A stretch of DNA of 64,000 bases from Geodermatophilus sp. TF02-6 (GTDB lineage: Bacteria > Actinomycetota > Actinomycetes > Mycobacteriales > Geodermatophilaceae), in NCBI RefSeq assembly GCF_003319115.1, contig NZ_QOHF01000017.1, positions 46,827 through 110,826 of the forward strand, given 5' to 3'. Under the pieces are notes generated by a model. That model saw only the letters and a program-made list of their open reading frames with translations. It was not told the DNA's origin and ran no database searches. This document shows positions 1 to 8,615 of the stretch, piece by piece. The position numbers and the translations under genes are program-made. Every line of letters begins with the position of its first letter. Positions within the stretch are counted from its first letter, which is position 1.

Positions 1-513
1 CGGCTGCTCACCGACGCGGAGGCGGTGGGGGTGCCGCCGGAGGCGGTGTGGGTGGCCACCACGGACGCCGACAGCACCGTGCCCCCGGAGTGGCTGGCGC
101 TGCACCGCGCCGCCGCGGCGTCCGGTGCCGACGCCCTGGTCGGCACCGTGACCGTGCCGGACTGGACCGGGGTCCCGCCGGGAGCCGCCGCGCAGTTCGA
201 GGCCGCCTACCGGGCCGGGCGTTCCCGGCTGGAGCGCGCCGCGTCCTCGCCCACCCACCCGGCTCCCGCCCACCCGCACGTGCACGGCGCACACCTCGGG
301 GTGCGCGGCAGCGCCTACCTGGCCGTCGGCGGCTTCCCCGCCGTGCGGGTGGGCGAGGACGTCGCCCTCGTCCGGGCGCTCGACGCGGCCGGTGCGACGG
401 TCCTGCGCACGCTCGCCGGCCCGGTGCGGACCTCGGCACGACGCCGGCCGCGGGCTCCCGGCGGGTTCGGGTCCGACATCGACCGGCTGGTCACCGGACT
501 GGACGCCGGTTGA
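1..513 (+). CDS. Glycosyltransferase family 2, C-terminal part (cut by window edge)
   Basis: Only the last 170 codons are present; the frame is open from base 1 to TGA 511-513. Counting from base 1, residues 19-24 read ATTDAD, the DxD metal/nucleotide-sugar motif of GT-A family 2 enzymes, followed by a PPEWLA stretch. Further on, HGAHLGVRGSAYLAVGGF and VGEDVALV match the acceptor-side loop and acidic motif of the family. The tail RAPGGFGSDI resembles a GT2 subgroup common in actinobacteria. No membrane segment is visible in this part. Donor and acceptor cannot be told. It ends 56 bp before dinB. Family assignment is good; function beyond sugar transfer is unknown. Confidence 0.85.
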   Translation, partial: RLLTDAEAVGVPPEAVWVATTDADSTVPPEWLALHRAAAASGADALVGTVTVPDWTGVPPGAAAQFEAAYRAGRSRLERAASSPTHPAPAHPHVHGAHLGVRGSAYLAVGGFPAVRVGEDVALVRALDAAGATVLRTLAGPVRTSARRRPRAPGGFGSDIDRLVTGLDAG

Positions 514-517
514 CCGC

Positions 518-523
518 TATCCT
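518..523 (+). promoter_or_regulatory. Candidate -10 box of dinB
   Basis: TATCCT matches the actinobacterial TANNNT -10 consensus and lies just upstream of the LexA box, so a bound repressor would sit at or just after the start of transcription. No clear -35 element is seen, which is usual in these genomes. Confidence 0.5.
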
Positions 524-532
524 CCCTGGGCA

Positions 533-548
533 TCGAACAGGCGTTCGA
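533..548 (+). promoter_or_regulatory. LexA-type SOS box upstream of dinB
   Basis: TCGAAC, four bases AGGC, then GTTCGA: a perfect 6+6 palindrome identical in form to the Gram-positive/actinobacterial LexA operator. It is 21 bp upstream of the dinB ATG and directly downstream of a TATCCT -10. Seen directly; LexA control is inferred from the known operator. Confidence 0.8.
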
Positions 549-569
549 CCAGCGGGGAGAGGGGACGGG

Positions 570-1787
570 ATGCCGTCGTCGGGCCGTGCCGTGCCGTCGC
601 GGGCTCCGGGGTGCAGCGTCCTGCACGTCGACATGGACGCGTTCTTCGCCAGCGTCGAGGTGCGCCGCCGTCCCGAGCTGGCCGGCACGCCGGTGATCGT
701 CGGCGGGGCCGGCAGCCGCGGGGTGGTCACCTCGGCCACCTACGAGGCGCGCCGGTACGGCGTGCACTCGGCCATGCCGACCGCCCGCGCGCTGCGGCTG
801 TGCCCCACGGCGACGGTGCTGCCGGGGGACACGGCCCTCTACACCGAGGTGTCCCGGGCGGTCATGGCGCTGTTCCGCTCGATCACCCCGCTGGTGGAGC
901 CGTTGAGCCTGGACGAGGCGTTCCTCGACGTCTCCGGGGCCGGCCGCCGGCTCGGCGACGCCGCCGAGGTCGGCGAGTACCTGCGCGCCCGCGTCTACGA
1001 CGAGCAGGGCATCACCTGCTCGGTGGGCGTGGCCGCCACCTTGTTCGTGGCCAAGCTGGCCTCCACCCGCGCCAAGCCCGACGGGCTGCTCGTCGTCCGG
1101 CCGGCCGAGGTCATCGGGTTCCTGCACCCGCTGCCGGTGGGCGCGCTGTGGGGGGTGGGCGCCCGGACCGAGGAGGTGCTGCTGCGGCTGGGGCTGCGCA
1201 CCGTGGGCGACCTCGCCCACGTACCGGTCCGCACGCTGCAGCGGGCGCTGGGCCCCGCGGCGGGCGCCCACCTGCACGAGCTGTCGTGGGGCCGCGACCC
1301 GCGCCGGGTGGTGCCCGACGAGCCGGAGCGGTCGGCCGGGCACGAGGAGACCTTCGCCAGGGACGTCGACGACCCGGCCGTCGTCCACCGGGAGCTGCTG
1401 CGGCTGGCGGAGCGGACGGCGGCCCGGCTGCGCGCCGGTGGCTGCCTGGCCCGCACGGTGAGCATCAAGGTGCGCTTCGCCGACTTCGCCACGATCACCC
1501 GGTCGCGCACCCTCGACGTCCCCACCGACGTCGGGCAGGAGCTCTACGAGACCGCCCGCGGGCTGTTCGACGCGCTGGGCCTGGACCGGGCGCGGATCCG
1601 GCTGGTCGGCGTGCGCGCCGAGCGCCTGGTGGCGGCCGGGTCGACGCCCCGGCAGCTGGAGCTGGGCGCCCGCGAGCGCGGCCGCCGGGAGGCCGAGCTG
1701 GCCGCCGACCGGGCCGCTCGCCGGTTCGGCGCCGGCGCGGTGCGCCCGGCGACCCTGCTGCACCGCGACGGGCACCCCTCTCCATGA
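570..1787 (+). CDS. dinB: DNA polymerase IV (Y-family translesion polymerase)
   Basis: A 405-residue Y-family polymerase that copies past damaged template bases. Catalytic signatures: HVDMDAFFASVE at residues 19-30 (metal ligands D21, D23) and SLDEAFLDV from 113 (D115, E116). The fingers stretch SATYEARRYGVHSAMP and the helix-hairpin-helix region GVGARTEEVLLRLGL follow, then the little-finger domain. ATG 570 is preceded by a GGGGAGAGGGG ribosome site. Regulation: the SOS box 21 bp upstream predicts LexA repression and damage induction. An obvious C-terminal beta-clamp peptide is not seen. The stop codon lies inside the first unit of a 15-bp tandem repeat, so repeat slippage could alter the C-terminus. 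Identity is secure. Confidence 0.95.
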   Translation: MPSSGRAVPSRAPGCSVLHVDMDAFFASVEVRRRPELAGTPVIVGGAGSRGVVTSATYEARRYGVHSAMPTARALRLCPTATVLPGDTALYTEVSRAVMALFRSITPLVEPLSLDEAFLDVSGAGRRLGDAAEVGEYLRARVYDEQGITCSVGVAATLFVAKLASTRAKPDGLLVVRPAEVIGFLHPLPVGALWGVGARTEEVLLRLGLRTVGDLAHVPVRTLQRALGPAAGAHLHELSWGRDPRRVVPDEPERSAGHEETFARDVDDPAVVHRELLRLAERTAARLRAGGCLARTVSIKVRFADFATITRSRTLDVPTDVGQELYETARGLFDALGLDRARIRLVGVRAERLVAAGSTPRQLELGARERGRREAELAADRAARRFGAGAVRPATLLHRDGHPSP

Positions 1788-1911
1788 CACCGCCCCCGAT
1801 GACACCGCCCCCGATGACACCGCCCCCGACGACACCGCCCCCGACGACACCGCCCCCGACGACACCACTCCCGACGACACCGCTCCCGACGACACCGCCC
1901 CGACGACACGC
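1784..1911. repeat. 15-bp tandem repeat overlapping the dinB stop codon
   Basis: Eight units of about 15 bp: three of ATGACACCGCCCCCG, then variants starting ACG; the last is 14 bp. Unit 1 contains the dinB stop TGA. Because 15 is a multiple of 3 the array stays open in several frames (for example MTPPP repeats), which explains long open frames here that do not look like genes. It is a typical replication-slippage minisatellite. Confidence 0.95.
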
Positions 1912-2109
1912 CGGCCGGTGGGGTGCCCCGGGGAACCCCGGCCGGCGCCCGTTCGTGCACACCGGCGAGGCCGCGACCACCCCCGGGAGTGATCACGGCG
2001 GGTCGATCGCGGCCCGCCTTTCGCGCCCCGCGGAGGGCTCGTATCCTCGGTGTCACCGACGGTTCACCCCGCCGTCGGGTCTTCGGCTATGGCCCACATG
2101 GAGGTCGAC
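1912..2109. other. Intergenic stretch before the DUF3040 gene
   Basis: About 200 bp between the minisatellite and the DUF3040 gene. No coding signal on either strand. GTATCCTCGGTGTCACC near 2041-2057 contains TATCCT, a possible -10 for the DUF3040 gene. Nothing else recognised. Confidence 0.4.
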
Positions 2110-2517
2110 GTGCCGCTCTCCGAGCACGAGCAGCGACTGCTGGAGCAGATCGAGCGCGCCCTCGTCGATGACGATCCCAAGTTCGCCTCGTCGGTCCGCA
2201 GCGGTGACCGCCGGATCAAGGCCCGCCGCCGGCTGCAGATTGGTGCCCTGCTGGTCCTGGTCGGGATGGCCGTCCTCGTCGGTGGCGCCGTCGCCCCGTC
2301 GGTGCCCCTCGGCGTCCTCGGCTTCCTGGTCGCCTTCGGCGGCCTCATCCTCGCCGTCCTCAACTACCGGTCCGCCACCGGTGCGGTCGAGGCCGGGGCC
2401 TCCGCTCCCGCGGGCAGCAGCGCGTCCGGGCGCAGCGGCCGTCGCGGCGGCAGGGCCCGCCGGCAGCCGCTCAAGAACCGCCTGGAGGAGCGCTTCCGCC
2501 GCCGCTACGACCAGTAA
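2110..2517 (+). CDS. DUF3040 family two-helix membrane protein
   Basis: 135 residues. The N-terminus MPLSEHEQRLLEQIERAL (GTG start read as Met) is the hallmark of DUF3040, small actinobacterial proteins with a charged N-terminal helix followed by a membrane hairpin. Here the hairpin is at about residues 43-60 and 65-82, followed by a Ser/Gly/Arg-rich basic tail. GTG 2110 is chosen because GGAGG sits 5 bp upstream and the family starts exactly at this motif; earlier in-frame starts would add residues foreign to the family. It ends in TAA and is followed by a strong hairpin. Molecular function is unknown; a link to cell division is often inferred from gene neighbourhood only. Confidence 0.85.
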   Translation: MPLSEHEQRLLEQIERALVDDDPKFASSVRSGDRRIKARRRLQIGALLVLVGMAVLVGGAVAPSVPLGVLGFLVAFGGLILAVLNYRSATGAVEAGASAPAGSSASGRSGRRGGRARRQPLKNRLEERFRRRYDQ

Positions 2518-2533
2518 CCGACAGACCCCTCCC

Positions 2534-2566
2534 GACAGCCGCCGTCCGCGCCGGACGGCGGCTGTC
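2534..2566 (+). terminator. Perfect 15-bp stem hairpin after the DUF3040 gene
   Basis: GACAGCCGCCGTCCG, a 3-nt loop CGC, then its exact reverse complement. It starts 16 bp after the stop. There is no U tract, as is common in high-G+C actinobacteria, so it is called a terminator from stem strength and position. Confidence 0.8.
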
Positions 2567-2596
2567 GTGCACCAGGGGCCGCAGAGGAGGAGTCCG

Positions 2597-2899
2597 GTGC
2601 CGCAGGAGCGGCTGTGGCGGCAGGTGGCCGCCCAGCGCGGGCTGTGGGGGTGGGGGGACGCCGACGGCGTCGTCCCGTGGAGCGACGACGAGGGGCGCGA
2701 GGCCGTTCCGCTGTGGACCTCCCCTGAGCCGGCCGAGGCGGAGTCCCGGGCCGGCGCGGAGCCGGGCGAGGCGCCGGTGTTCCTCGACCTCGACACCCTG
2801 CTCGACGCGGTCGGGGACTGGCTGGCGGCCGGGGTGACGCTGGCGACCCTGCGGTCCGAGGACGGGCGCCGGCTGCCGGTGCCGCTGGGGCCGAGCTGA
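2597..2899 (+). CDS. DUF2750-like small protein
   Basis: 100 residues from GTG 2597, with GAGGAGG about 7 bp upstream. The layout matches DUF2750: a short N-terminal helix (ERLWRQVAAQRGLWGWGD), an acidic loop, a PLWTSPEPAEAES segment aligned to the family's PFWS...A motif, then two hydrophobic stretches ending in VPLGPS. It contains many Trp and acidic residues and no signal peptide or membrane segment. Function is unknown for the family. It is convergent with the transglutaminase gene, 44 bp apart. Assignment rests on pattern recall, not a search. Confidence 0.65.
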   Translation: MPQERLWRQVAAQRGLWGWGDADGVVPWSDDEGREAVPLWTSPEPAEAESRAGAEPGEAPVFLDLDTLLDAVGDWLAAGVTLATLRSEDGRRLPVPLGPS

Positions 2900-2943
2900 C
2901 CGAACGGCTCCTGCGCCTGCAGGTCGACCGGCCGTCCTGACGG

Positions 2944-5337
2944 TCAGCCGCGTGCCGGGGTGCGCCGCCCGGCTCCCGGCCGCGGCACCCGCGCCGCGGC
3001 GTCGCGCAGGCCGGCGAACAGGGAGGGCGGCAGCAGCAGCGCGCGCAGCCGGGCCGACCGCGGCGCTCCGGCCAGCAGCCCGCGGCGGGCCGTGTCCAGC
3101 GCCGCGCGCAGCTCCGGCCCGACCGCCGGGGCCGACCGCGCGTAGCTGGCCGCCTCCTCCGCCCGGGCCAGGCGCGCCACGGCGTCGGCCAGCGCCGGTG
3201 CCGGCGCCTGCCGGTGCCGGTGCGCACCCCCCGTACCGCGCGAGCCGACGGCGCCGGCCAGCTGCGCGGCCACCTGCCGCGGGGTCCGCGCCGGGTCCAT
3301 CGCCCGGCCGAGGTCGAGCGCCGTGGCCGACAGCTCGTCCCACAACGCGGCCGCGCTGCCGGCGGCCAGCCGGCGCCGCCGCTGCAGGACCCGCAGCCCG
3401 GCCGGCACCGCGGCCAGCGCGAGCGCGACCAGGACGACGGCGGCGGCGCGCAGCACCGGCCCCAGCCGGTCCGGGCCCTGCGGGGTGGCCTGCGGCAGCG
3501 GCGCGTCCTGCGGTGCGGGCTCGGCCTGCGGCGCCGGGGCCACCGGTGCGGGCGCGGGTGCCGCCGTGGGGGCGGTGCGGGGGTCGACCTCCTGGTCCTG
3601 CACCCGCGGCGCCCACGGCAGGTCCACCGCGCGGTCGGCGTCGATGGGGGTGGGGTCGAACGGCACCCACCCGATGTCGTCGAAGTACACCTCCACCCAG
3701 GCGTGCGCGTCGTCGCTGGTGACCAGCCGGCTGCCGTCGGGCTGCGTCGTGCCGGGCGTGTACCCGAGCACCACCCGCGCCGGGACGCCGGCCGCGCGGA
3801 CCAGCACCGCCATCGCCCCGGCGTACTGCTCGCAGTAGCCCTGGCGCAGCCGGAGGAAGTCGGCGAGGTCGTCCCCGCTGGTGCCCGGCGCGGTGGACAG
3901 CGAGTAGCGGTAGCCGCTGGCCGGGTCGGTGAAGTGCCGGTAGACCGCCTGCACCCGCTCGTAGGGCGTGCCCAGCCCGGCGGTCAGCGAGGTCACCAGG
4001 TCGGTCACGCTCGGGTCGAGGGGCGGCAGGGCGGTGTAGCGCTGCACCAGCGGCAGGCCGGGCGGCAGCGGGCCCGCGGCGGCCAGATCGTCCCCGGTGG
4101 GCCGCGGTTCCACGGCCGACACCGACCAGGTCAGGCCCGCGGTGCTCACGTCCCGGCCGAAGACGGTGCCCGTGCCGGGGTCGAAACGCCACCGGTCGGG
4201 GTCGGCCACGCTCACCGACAGGGGCGAGTACAGCAGCGGCAGGAAGCGGTCCTCGTGACCCAGCGCGGTGAGCACCGCGTCGACCGGGCGGCCGGTGCGC
4301 CGCCCGGGCAGCGGGGCCAGCTCCCGGTCGTCGGCGACCGAGGCCTCGCCGTCGAGGTTGCCCACCGTCCAGCCGGCGTCGGCGTCGTAGACCTCCAGGG
4401 CCACCACCCGCAGGTAGCCGGGGTCGGCGACCGAGGCGTTGACGCGCAGCAGGTCGACCGGCTCGTCGAGGGTCAGCTGGCCCTGCAGCGCGGCGGCCGG
4501 GTCGAGGGCGGTCCCGGTCGACCCCCCGCCGCCGGCCCCGCCGATCCCGCCGGCCAAGCGGCCCTCGGTCAGGGTCGGGACGACGGCGCCGACGAGCAAC
4601 CCCACCGCGACGGCCACCGCGCCGGTGCGGACGGCCGTCAGCGTCCCCGTGCCCAGCAGCGGACGGGGCCCCTCCGCGGCGCGCCGGCCCAGCCGACGGT
4701 GCTGGTCGGCCCACAGCAGCAGCGCCAACCCGGCCGCGGGGGCGACCACCGGCAGCGCGCCGATCGTGCCGGTCACCGTGCTCACCGGCACGCAGAACAG
4801 GACGAGCAGCCCCAGCCCGGCCAGCGCCGGTTGCCGGCCGCCGACCGCGACCAGGTCGACGAGCACGGCCACCAGGCCGGCGAGCACCGTGGTCAGCGCC
4901 AGCAGACCGGTCAGCGGCAGCGCGGGCGTGGCCTGCTCGCGCAGCTCCACCGTGCCGTCGGTGAGCACCGACGTCAGGTCGGTCAGGCTCGCGCCGGTCG
5001 GGAACCAGCCGAGGTCGGCCCGGGCGGGCGCGAACAGCGCGGTGAGCACGCAGACCAGCACGGCCAGCTGGCCGACCGGGACGAGCGCGACGGCGAACCC
5101 GCCCCACCCGCCGGGCACCGGCCGGTCCCCGCCCAGCCGGGCCCACAGCGCGACGCCGGCCGTGCGCAGCAGCAGGCCGGTCGCGGCGACGGCGGCGACC
5201 GCCACGAGCACCGGCGGCAACCAGGACCGGTCGGTGAACACCGGCAGCAGCGCGCAGGCGCCCAGTGCGGTGGCCACCGCGGCGGCCAGCGTCGTCCCGG
5301 TGTCCTGCAGCAGGGCGCGGGCCGAGGCGGGGCTCAC
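2944..5337 (-). CDS. Membrane transglutaminase-like protein (TgpA / DUF3488-DUF4129 type)
   Basis: 797 residues. An N-terminal block of about seven membrane helices (DUF3488/TgpA-type) is followed by an exterior region and a transglutaminase core whose Cys-His-Asp triad is visible: C502 in [11 protein letters not shown]545 in [10 protein letters not shown] and D561 in WVPFDPTP. After a Pro/Ala-rich linker come one more helix and a cytoplasmic DUF4129-like tail. The GTG start overlaps the DUF58 stop as GTGA, so it is translationally coupled. It is the third gene of a moxR, DUF58, transglutaminase operon; such trios are known to couple an AAA+ ATPase, a VWA-like adaptor and an exported cysteine enzyme. 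The substrate is unknown. Confidence 0.9.
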   Translation of the reverse strand: MSPASARALLQDTGTTLAAAVATALGACALLPVFTDRSWLPPVLVAVAAVAATGLLLRTAGVALWARLGGDRPVPGGWGGFAVALVPVGQLAVLVCVLTALFAPARADLGWFPTGASLTDLTSVLTDGTVELREQATPALPLTGLLALTTVLAGLVAVLVDLVAVGGRQPALAGLGLLVLFCVPVSTVTGTIGALPVVAPAAGLALLLWADQHRRLGRRAAEGPRPLLGTGTLTAVRTGAVAVAVGLLVGAVVPTLTEGRLAGGIGGAGGGGSTGTALDPAAALQGQLTLDEPVDLLRVNASVADPGYLRVVALEVYDADAGWTVGNLDGEASVADDRELAPLPGRRTGRPVDAVLTALGHEDRFLPLLYSPLSVSVADPDRWRFDPGTGTVFGRDVSTAGLTWSVSAVEPRPTGDDLAAAGPLPPGLPLVQRYTALPPLDPSVTDLVTSLTAGLGTPYERVQAVYRHFTDPASGYRYSLSTAPGTSGDDLADFLRLRQGYCEQYAGAMAVLVRAAGVPARVVLGYTPGTTQPDGSRLVTSDDAHAWVEVYFDDIGWVPFDPTPIDADRAVDLPWAPRVQDQEVDPRTAPTAAPAPAPVAPAPQAEPAPQDAPLPQATPQGPDRLGPVLRAAAVVLVALALAAVPAGLRVLQRRRRLAAGSAAALWDELSATALDLGRAMDPARTPRQVAAQLAGAVGSRGTGGAHRHRQAPAPALADAVARLARAEEAASYARSAPAVGPELRAALDTARRGLLAGAPRSARLRALLLPPSLFAGLRDAAARVPRPGAGRRTPARG

Positions 5338-6704
5338 GTCGGCACCGCCCGGAGCCCGGGGGCCGCCGCGTCCGGCCGGCCCAGCCGCGCCCAGACCGAG
5401 GCGACCGGGTCCCCCGCGGCGGCGACGGCGACCTGCCAGCCGCCGGCGCGCAGCAGGTCCGCGGCGGCCCCCAGCTGGCGGGTGAGCTCGCCGTGAGCCG
5501 ATGCACCGACCGGCCGCCGTCCCCGCTGCGCGCCGGCCGCGGCCCAGCTGCCCACGTCGGCGAGCACGGCCAGGTCGGTCGACGGGCCGGACCGGGCCCG
5601 GACCAGCTCGACCGCCTCGTCCGGGCCGATCGCGCCGAGCAGCGCGACGACCGGCCCGTCGCCGGCCGCCCGGGTGAGCAGCTCGATCCCCGGGCCCAGG
5701 CCCGACAGCCGCGACGGCGTCACCCCGGCGAGCCGGTCGAGCAGCTCGCCGGATCCCAGCCCGGCGGCGTGCTCGGCGGGGGCCAGCTCCAGGGCGTCGG
5801 TCACCACCCGCAGCGTCGCGCCGCGCTCGACCAGCGCGGTGCCGATGCTGGCCGCCGCCTCGACCAGCCACTCGAGGCTGTCCGGCGGAGGGGCGTCGGC
5901 CCGCGCGGTGGCGGCGCGGGAGTCGGCGGCGTGCCCGCGGGCGAGCAGGTGCGCGCGGGCCCGGGTGTCGAGCAGCAGGGTCGCCTGCGCTCGCCACGGC
6001 CGCTCCTCCAGGCGCACCATCAGCTCCCCGGTGCGCGCCGTCGCCCGCCAGTGCACCTTGCGCAGGTCGTCGCCCTGCCGGTAGGGCCGGGTGCTGACGT
6101 CGTCCTCGCCGTGGACGGCGATCGAGCGGCGCGCACCCGCCCCGCCGCCCTCGTGCCCGCCGACCGGGCCGCCCGGCCCCAGCGGCACGACCCGCGGCAC
6201 CACGGTCAGCGGCGCGCTGTCGGCGCCGGCGACCGTGCGCAGCACCAGCCCGAACGGGTCCACCAGGCGCAGCCGCAGCGGCCCGAGCCGGTAGCGGCCG
6301 CGCCGACCGCCGTGCACCCGGTAGTGCACGGCGGCGCTCCCCCCGCCGTGCAGCCGGTCCACCACGAACTCCGGCGAGCGCCCCAGCTCCGGCGGCACCG
6401 TCTCGGCCAGCAGCCACAGCCCGCCGGTGCCCCGGCCGGCGTTGGTGACCTCCAGCCGCACCTCGGCGTCCCCGCCCCGGGGCACGCGGGCGGGGGTGAC
6501 CGTGCGGCGGGAGGCGACCCGGAACCGGCGCCGGGCCACCGCGGCCGCCGACAGCAGCGGCAGCGCCAGCACGAAGACGGCGACCTGCACCAGCGGGCGC
6601 TCACCGAGCACCACTCCGAGCAGGAGGAGGGTGAGCCCGGCGGCGACCAGGCACCGACCCCGCAGGGTCAGGGAGGCCAGCGCCGTGGCGACCGGTCCGC
6701 GCAC
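5334..6704 (-). CDS. DUF58 (VWA-like) membrane-anchored protein
   Basis: 456 residues. The N-terminus has a membrane hairpin ([20 protein letters not shown] and the [17 protein letters not shown] stretch), then a beta-rich region, then the DUF58 signature [17 protein letters not shown] and a von Willebrand A-like C-terminal part. GTG 6704 lies 2 bp after the moxR stop; the 3' end overlaps the transglutaminase start by 4 bp. DUF58 proteins partner MoxR ATPases, as the gene order here implies. MIDAS-type metal residues are not complete as far as I can see, as is common in DUF58 proteins. Confidence 0.88.
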   Translation of the reverse strand: MRGPVATALASLTLRGRCLVAAGLTLLLLGVVLGERPLVQVAVFVLALPLLSAAAVARRRFRVASRRTVTPARVPRGGDAEVRLEVTNAGRGTGGLWLLAETVPPELGRSPEFVVDRLHGGGSAAVHYRVHGGRRGRYRLGPLRLRLVDPFGLVLRTVAGADSAPLTVVPRVVPLGPGGPVGGHEGGGAGARRSIAVHGEDDVSTRPYRQGDDLRKVHWRATARTGELMVRLEERPWRAQATLLLDTRARAHLLARGHAADSRAATARADAPPPDSLEWLVEAAASIGTALVERGATLRVVTDALELAPAEHAAGLGSGELLDRLAGVTPSRLSGLGPGIELLTRAAGDGPVVALLGAIGPDEAVELVRARSGPSTDLAVLADVGSWAAAGAQRGRRPVGASAHGELTRQLGAAADLLRAGGWQVAVAAAGDPVASVWARLGRPDAAAPGLRAVPT

Positions 6705-6706
6705 GG

Positions 6707-7687
6707 TCAGCGTCCGCGCAGCACCGGGACGGCCGCCAGCAGGTCGGTCACCACCTGCTCGGCGCCGCGCCGCGCGGCCGCGGCGTCGGGGGTGAGCAGC
6801 AGGCGGTGCGCCAGGACCGGGACGGCGACGCTCTGGACGTCGTCCGGCAGGACGTGGTCGCGCCCGGCCAGCGCCGCGGCCGCCCGGGCGGTGCGCAGCA
6901 GCTGCAGCCCGGCGCGCGGCGAGGCGCCCAGCCGCAGGTCGGGGGAGCGGCGGGTGGCCTCCACCAGGGACACCACGTAGCGGCGGACCGGCTCGGAGAC
7001 GTGCAGCCGGCCGACGGCGGCGACCAGCGCCCGCACCCCCGCGGCGTCGGCCACGGGGGCGAGCGAGGCCAGCGGGTCGCTGGTGACCAGGTCGTCGAGC
7101 ATCGCCAGCTCGGCCTCGCGGTCGGGGTAACCCATGGAGACCCGCGCGGTGAACCGGTCGCGCTGGGCCTCCGGGAGCGGATAGGTCCCCTCCATCTCGA
7201 TGGGGTTCTGGGTGGCCACCACGAGGAACGGGCGGGCCAGCTCGTAGCTGACGCCGTCCACGGTGACCTGCCGCTCCTCCATGCACTCCAGCAGCGCCGA
7301 CTGCGTCTTGGGCGAGGCCCGGTTGATCTCGTCGGCCACCACGACGTTGGCGAACACCGCGCCCGGCTTGAACTCGAACGCGCGGCTCTCCTGGTCGTAG
7401 ACCGCCACGCCGGTGACGTCGCTGGGCAGCAGGTCGGGCGTGAACTGGATGCGCCGCACGGTCGCGTCGATCGAGGCGGCCAGCGCCTTGGCCAGGGTGG
7501 TCTTGCCGACCCCCGGCACGTCCTCGACCAGCAGGTGGCCCTCGGCCAGCAGGACGACCAGCGCCAGGCGGACGACGTCGGGCTTGCCGTGGACGACGCG
7601 GGCGACGTTCGCCGCGATGCGGGCGCCCTCGGCCGCGACGTCGACCGCGGAGCCGGTGCCGTCGGCGGTGCGGGTCACCTCCGTCAC
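6707..7687 (-). CDS. MoxR-family AAA+ ATPase
   Basis: 326 residues. Walker A GVGKTTLAK (K62), Walker B VVADEINR, sensor-1 ATQNP, the SPKTQSALLECMEERQVTV helix and the arginine-finger region QRDRF are all present, followed by the C-terminal AAA lid. This is the standard MoxR length and order. GTG 7687 is chosen for the GGAGGAGG four bases upstream. The next 60 bp upstream are three exact 20-bp repeats, which would lie in the leader or promoter. It is the first gene of the moxR, DUF58, transglutaminase operon, probably acting as a chaperone-like ATPase on the downstream products. Divergent from mraZ. Confidence 0.93.
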   Translation of the reverse strand: MTEVTRTADGTGSAVDVAAEGARIAANVARVVHGKPDVVRLALVVLLAEGHLLVEDVPGVGKTTLAKALAASIDATVRRIQFTPDLLPSDVTGVAVYDQESRAFEFKPGAVFANVVVADEINRASPKTQSALLECMEERQVTVDGVSYELARPFLVVATQNPIEMEGTYPLPEAQRDRFTARVSMGYPDREAELAMLDDLVTSDPLASLAPVADAAGVRALVAAVGRLHVSEPVRRYVVSLVEATRRSPDLRLGASPRAGLQLLRTARAAAALAGRDHVLPDDVQSVAVPVLAHRLLLTPDAAAARRGAEQVVTDLLAAVPVLRGR

Positions 7688-7700
7688 GTGTCCTCCTCCC

Positions 7701-7760
7701 TGGTGTTCTCCCTGGGGTCCTGGTGTTCTCCCTGGGGTCCTGGTGTTCTCCCTGGGGTCC
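7701..7760. repeat. Three exact 20-bp tandem repeats upstream of moxR
   Basis: TGGTGTTCTCCCTGGGGTCC is repeated three times with no spacers or mismatches, 13 bp upstream of the moxR GTG. Copy number could change leader length or spacing to a promoter. Confidence 0.95.
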
Positions 7761-8063
7761 CTCCCGCCCGACGGTGCGGTGCGTCCCCGGTGACCCCGCG
7801 GGCTCAGGCCGCCGACCAACGGTACGTGTCCGGCCGCGTCCCGGGCGCAGCGTGCGGTGCCGCCAGGGGTGCGGGGCGGCAGCAGCGCGGGCCGGAGCGC
7901 CGACGTCCCCCGCCGTCCCCCGCCGTGCCGCCGCGACCGTCGGCGACGACCGGCCGGGCCGGGCGTGGCGGGTCACGGCCCCACCCGGCCCCACCCGCCG
8001 GACCCGAGCGGCCGATGACGCGCTGACCTGCGGGTCGAGCGGTGGGGACGGTCGGTCACGACA
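7761..8063. other. Divergent intergenic region between moxR and mraZ
   Basis: About 300 bp without a convincing gene. It is G+C-rich throughout and must hold the moxR promoter on the minus strand. I see no clear -35/-10 pair, hairpin or RNA gene. Possible reading frames lack coding character. Confidence 0.4.
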
Positions 8064-8118
8064 TGGTGTCGAGTGGTGTCCGGTGGGGCGCAGTGGGCTA
8101 ATGTGTGGCTTGGTGGGG
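8064..8118 (+). promoter_or_regulatory. Putative MraZ operator: six boxes at exact 10-bp phase, overlapping a -10
   Basis: TGGTG (8064), TGGTG (8074), TGGGG (8084), TGGGC (8094), TGTGG (8104) and TGGGG (8114) recur every 10 bp. Known MraZ operators are TGGGN repeats with 5-nt spacers, i.e. the same 10-bp phase, upstream of mraZ. TAATGT at 8099-8104 could be a -10 and is embedded in the array, so binding would block transcription. Autoregulation of the dcw operon is the inference. Confidence 0.75.
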
Positions 8119-8180
8119 AGGTAGGACTCGGCATCGGGTCCGTGCACAGCCGGGGGAGGACCAGTGGGGGAGGTGATCCG

Positions 8181-8615
8181 GTGTTCGTCGGCAGCTATCC
8201 GCTGCGGCTCGACGACAAGGGCCGGCTCGCGCTCCCGGTCCGCTTCCGCGAGCAGGTGGCCGACGGCATGGTGATCAAGAAGGGCCAGGAGCGCTGCGTC
8301 TACGGCCTCACCCTGGCCCGCGTCACCGAGATCAGCCGCGCCGCCGCCGCGATGGCCCCCTCCGACACCGCCGCGGCCCGCATGCGGGCCCGCATGAGCT
8401 TCGGGTCGATGGTCGAGGTCGAGCCGGACAAGGCCGGCCGCATCACCATCCCGGCCGGCCTGCGCCAGTACGCCGGCCTCGACCGCGACGTCGTCGTGGT
8501 CGGCGTCGACACCCGCTTCGAGATCTGGGACGCCGTCACCTGGGACGCCTACGTGGCCGAGCAGGAGGCCGGCTACGCCGAGATGGAGAGCGAGGGGATG
8601 CCCACACTCTCCTGA
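8181..8615 (+). CDS. mraZ: Transcriptional regulator MraZ
   Basis: 144 residues, the usual length. Two SpoVT/AbrB-like half domains are marked by DDKGRLALP (residues 11-19) and DKAGRITIP (83-91), the double DxxGR signature of MraZ. GTG 8181 is preceded by GGGGGAGG at 7 bp. It is the first gene of the dcw cluster. MraZ is known to bind 10-bp-phased TGGG repeats upstream of itself and to repress the cluster; such an array lies at 8064-8118. The product probably forms ring oligomers. Unusually, 414 bp of non-coding DNA separate it from rsmH. Confidence 0.96.
   Translation: MFVGSYPLRLDDKGRLALPVRFREQVADGMVIKKGQERCVYGLTLARVTEISRAAAAMAPSDTAAARMRARMSFGSMVEVEPDKAGRITIPAGLRQYAGLDRDVVVVGVDTRFEIWDAVTWDAYVAEQEAGYAEMESEGMPTLS

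Noticed and set aside
315..1895. Long minus-strand open frame across dinB
   Set aside because: Antisense shadow of dinB made possible by high G+C; low-complexity Ala/Gly/Arg/Pro content, no family resemblance, ends in the minisatellite.
2053..2796. Minus-strand open frame over DUF3040 and DUF2750
   Set aside because: Shadow frame; the plus-strand genes have ribosome sites and family matches.
7701..7760. CRISPR-like array
   Set aside because: Three abutting 20-bp copies without spacers; a tandem repeat.
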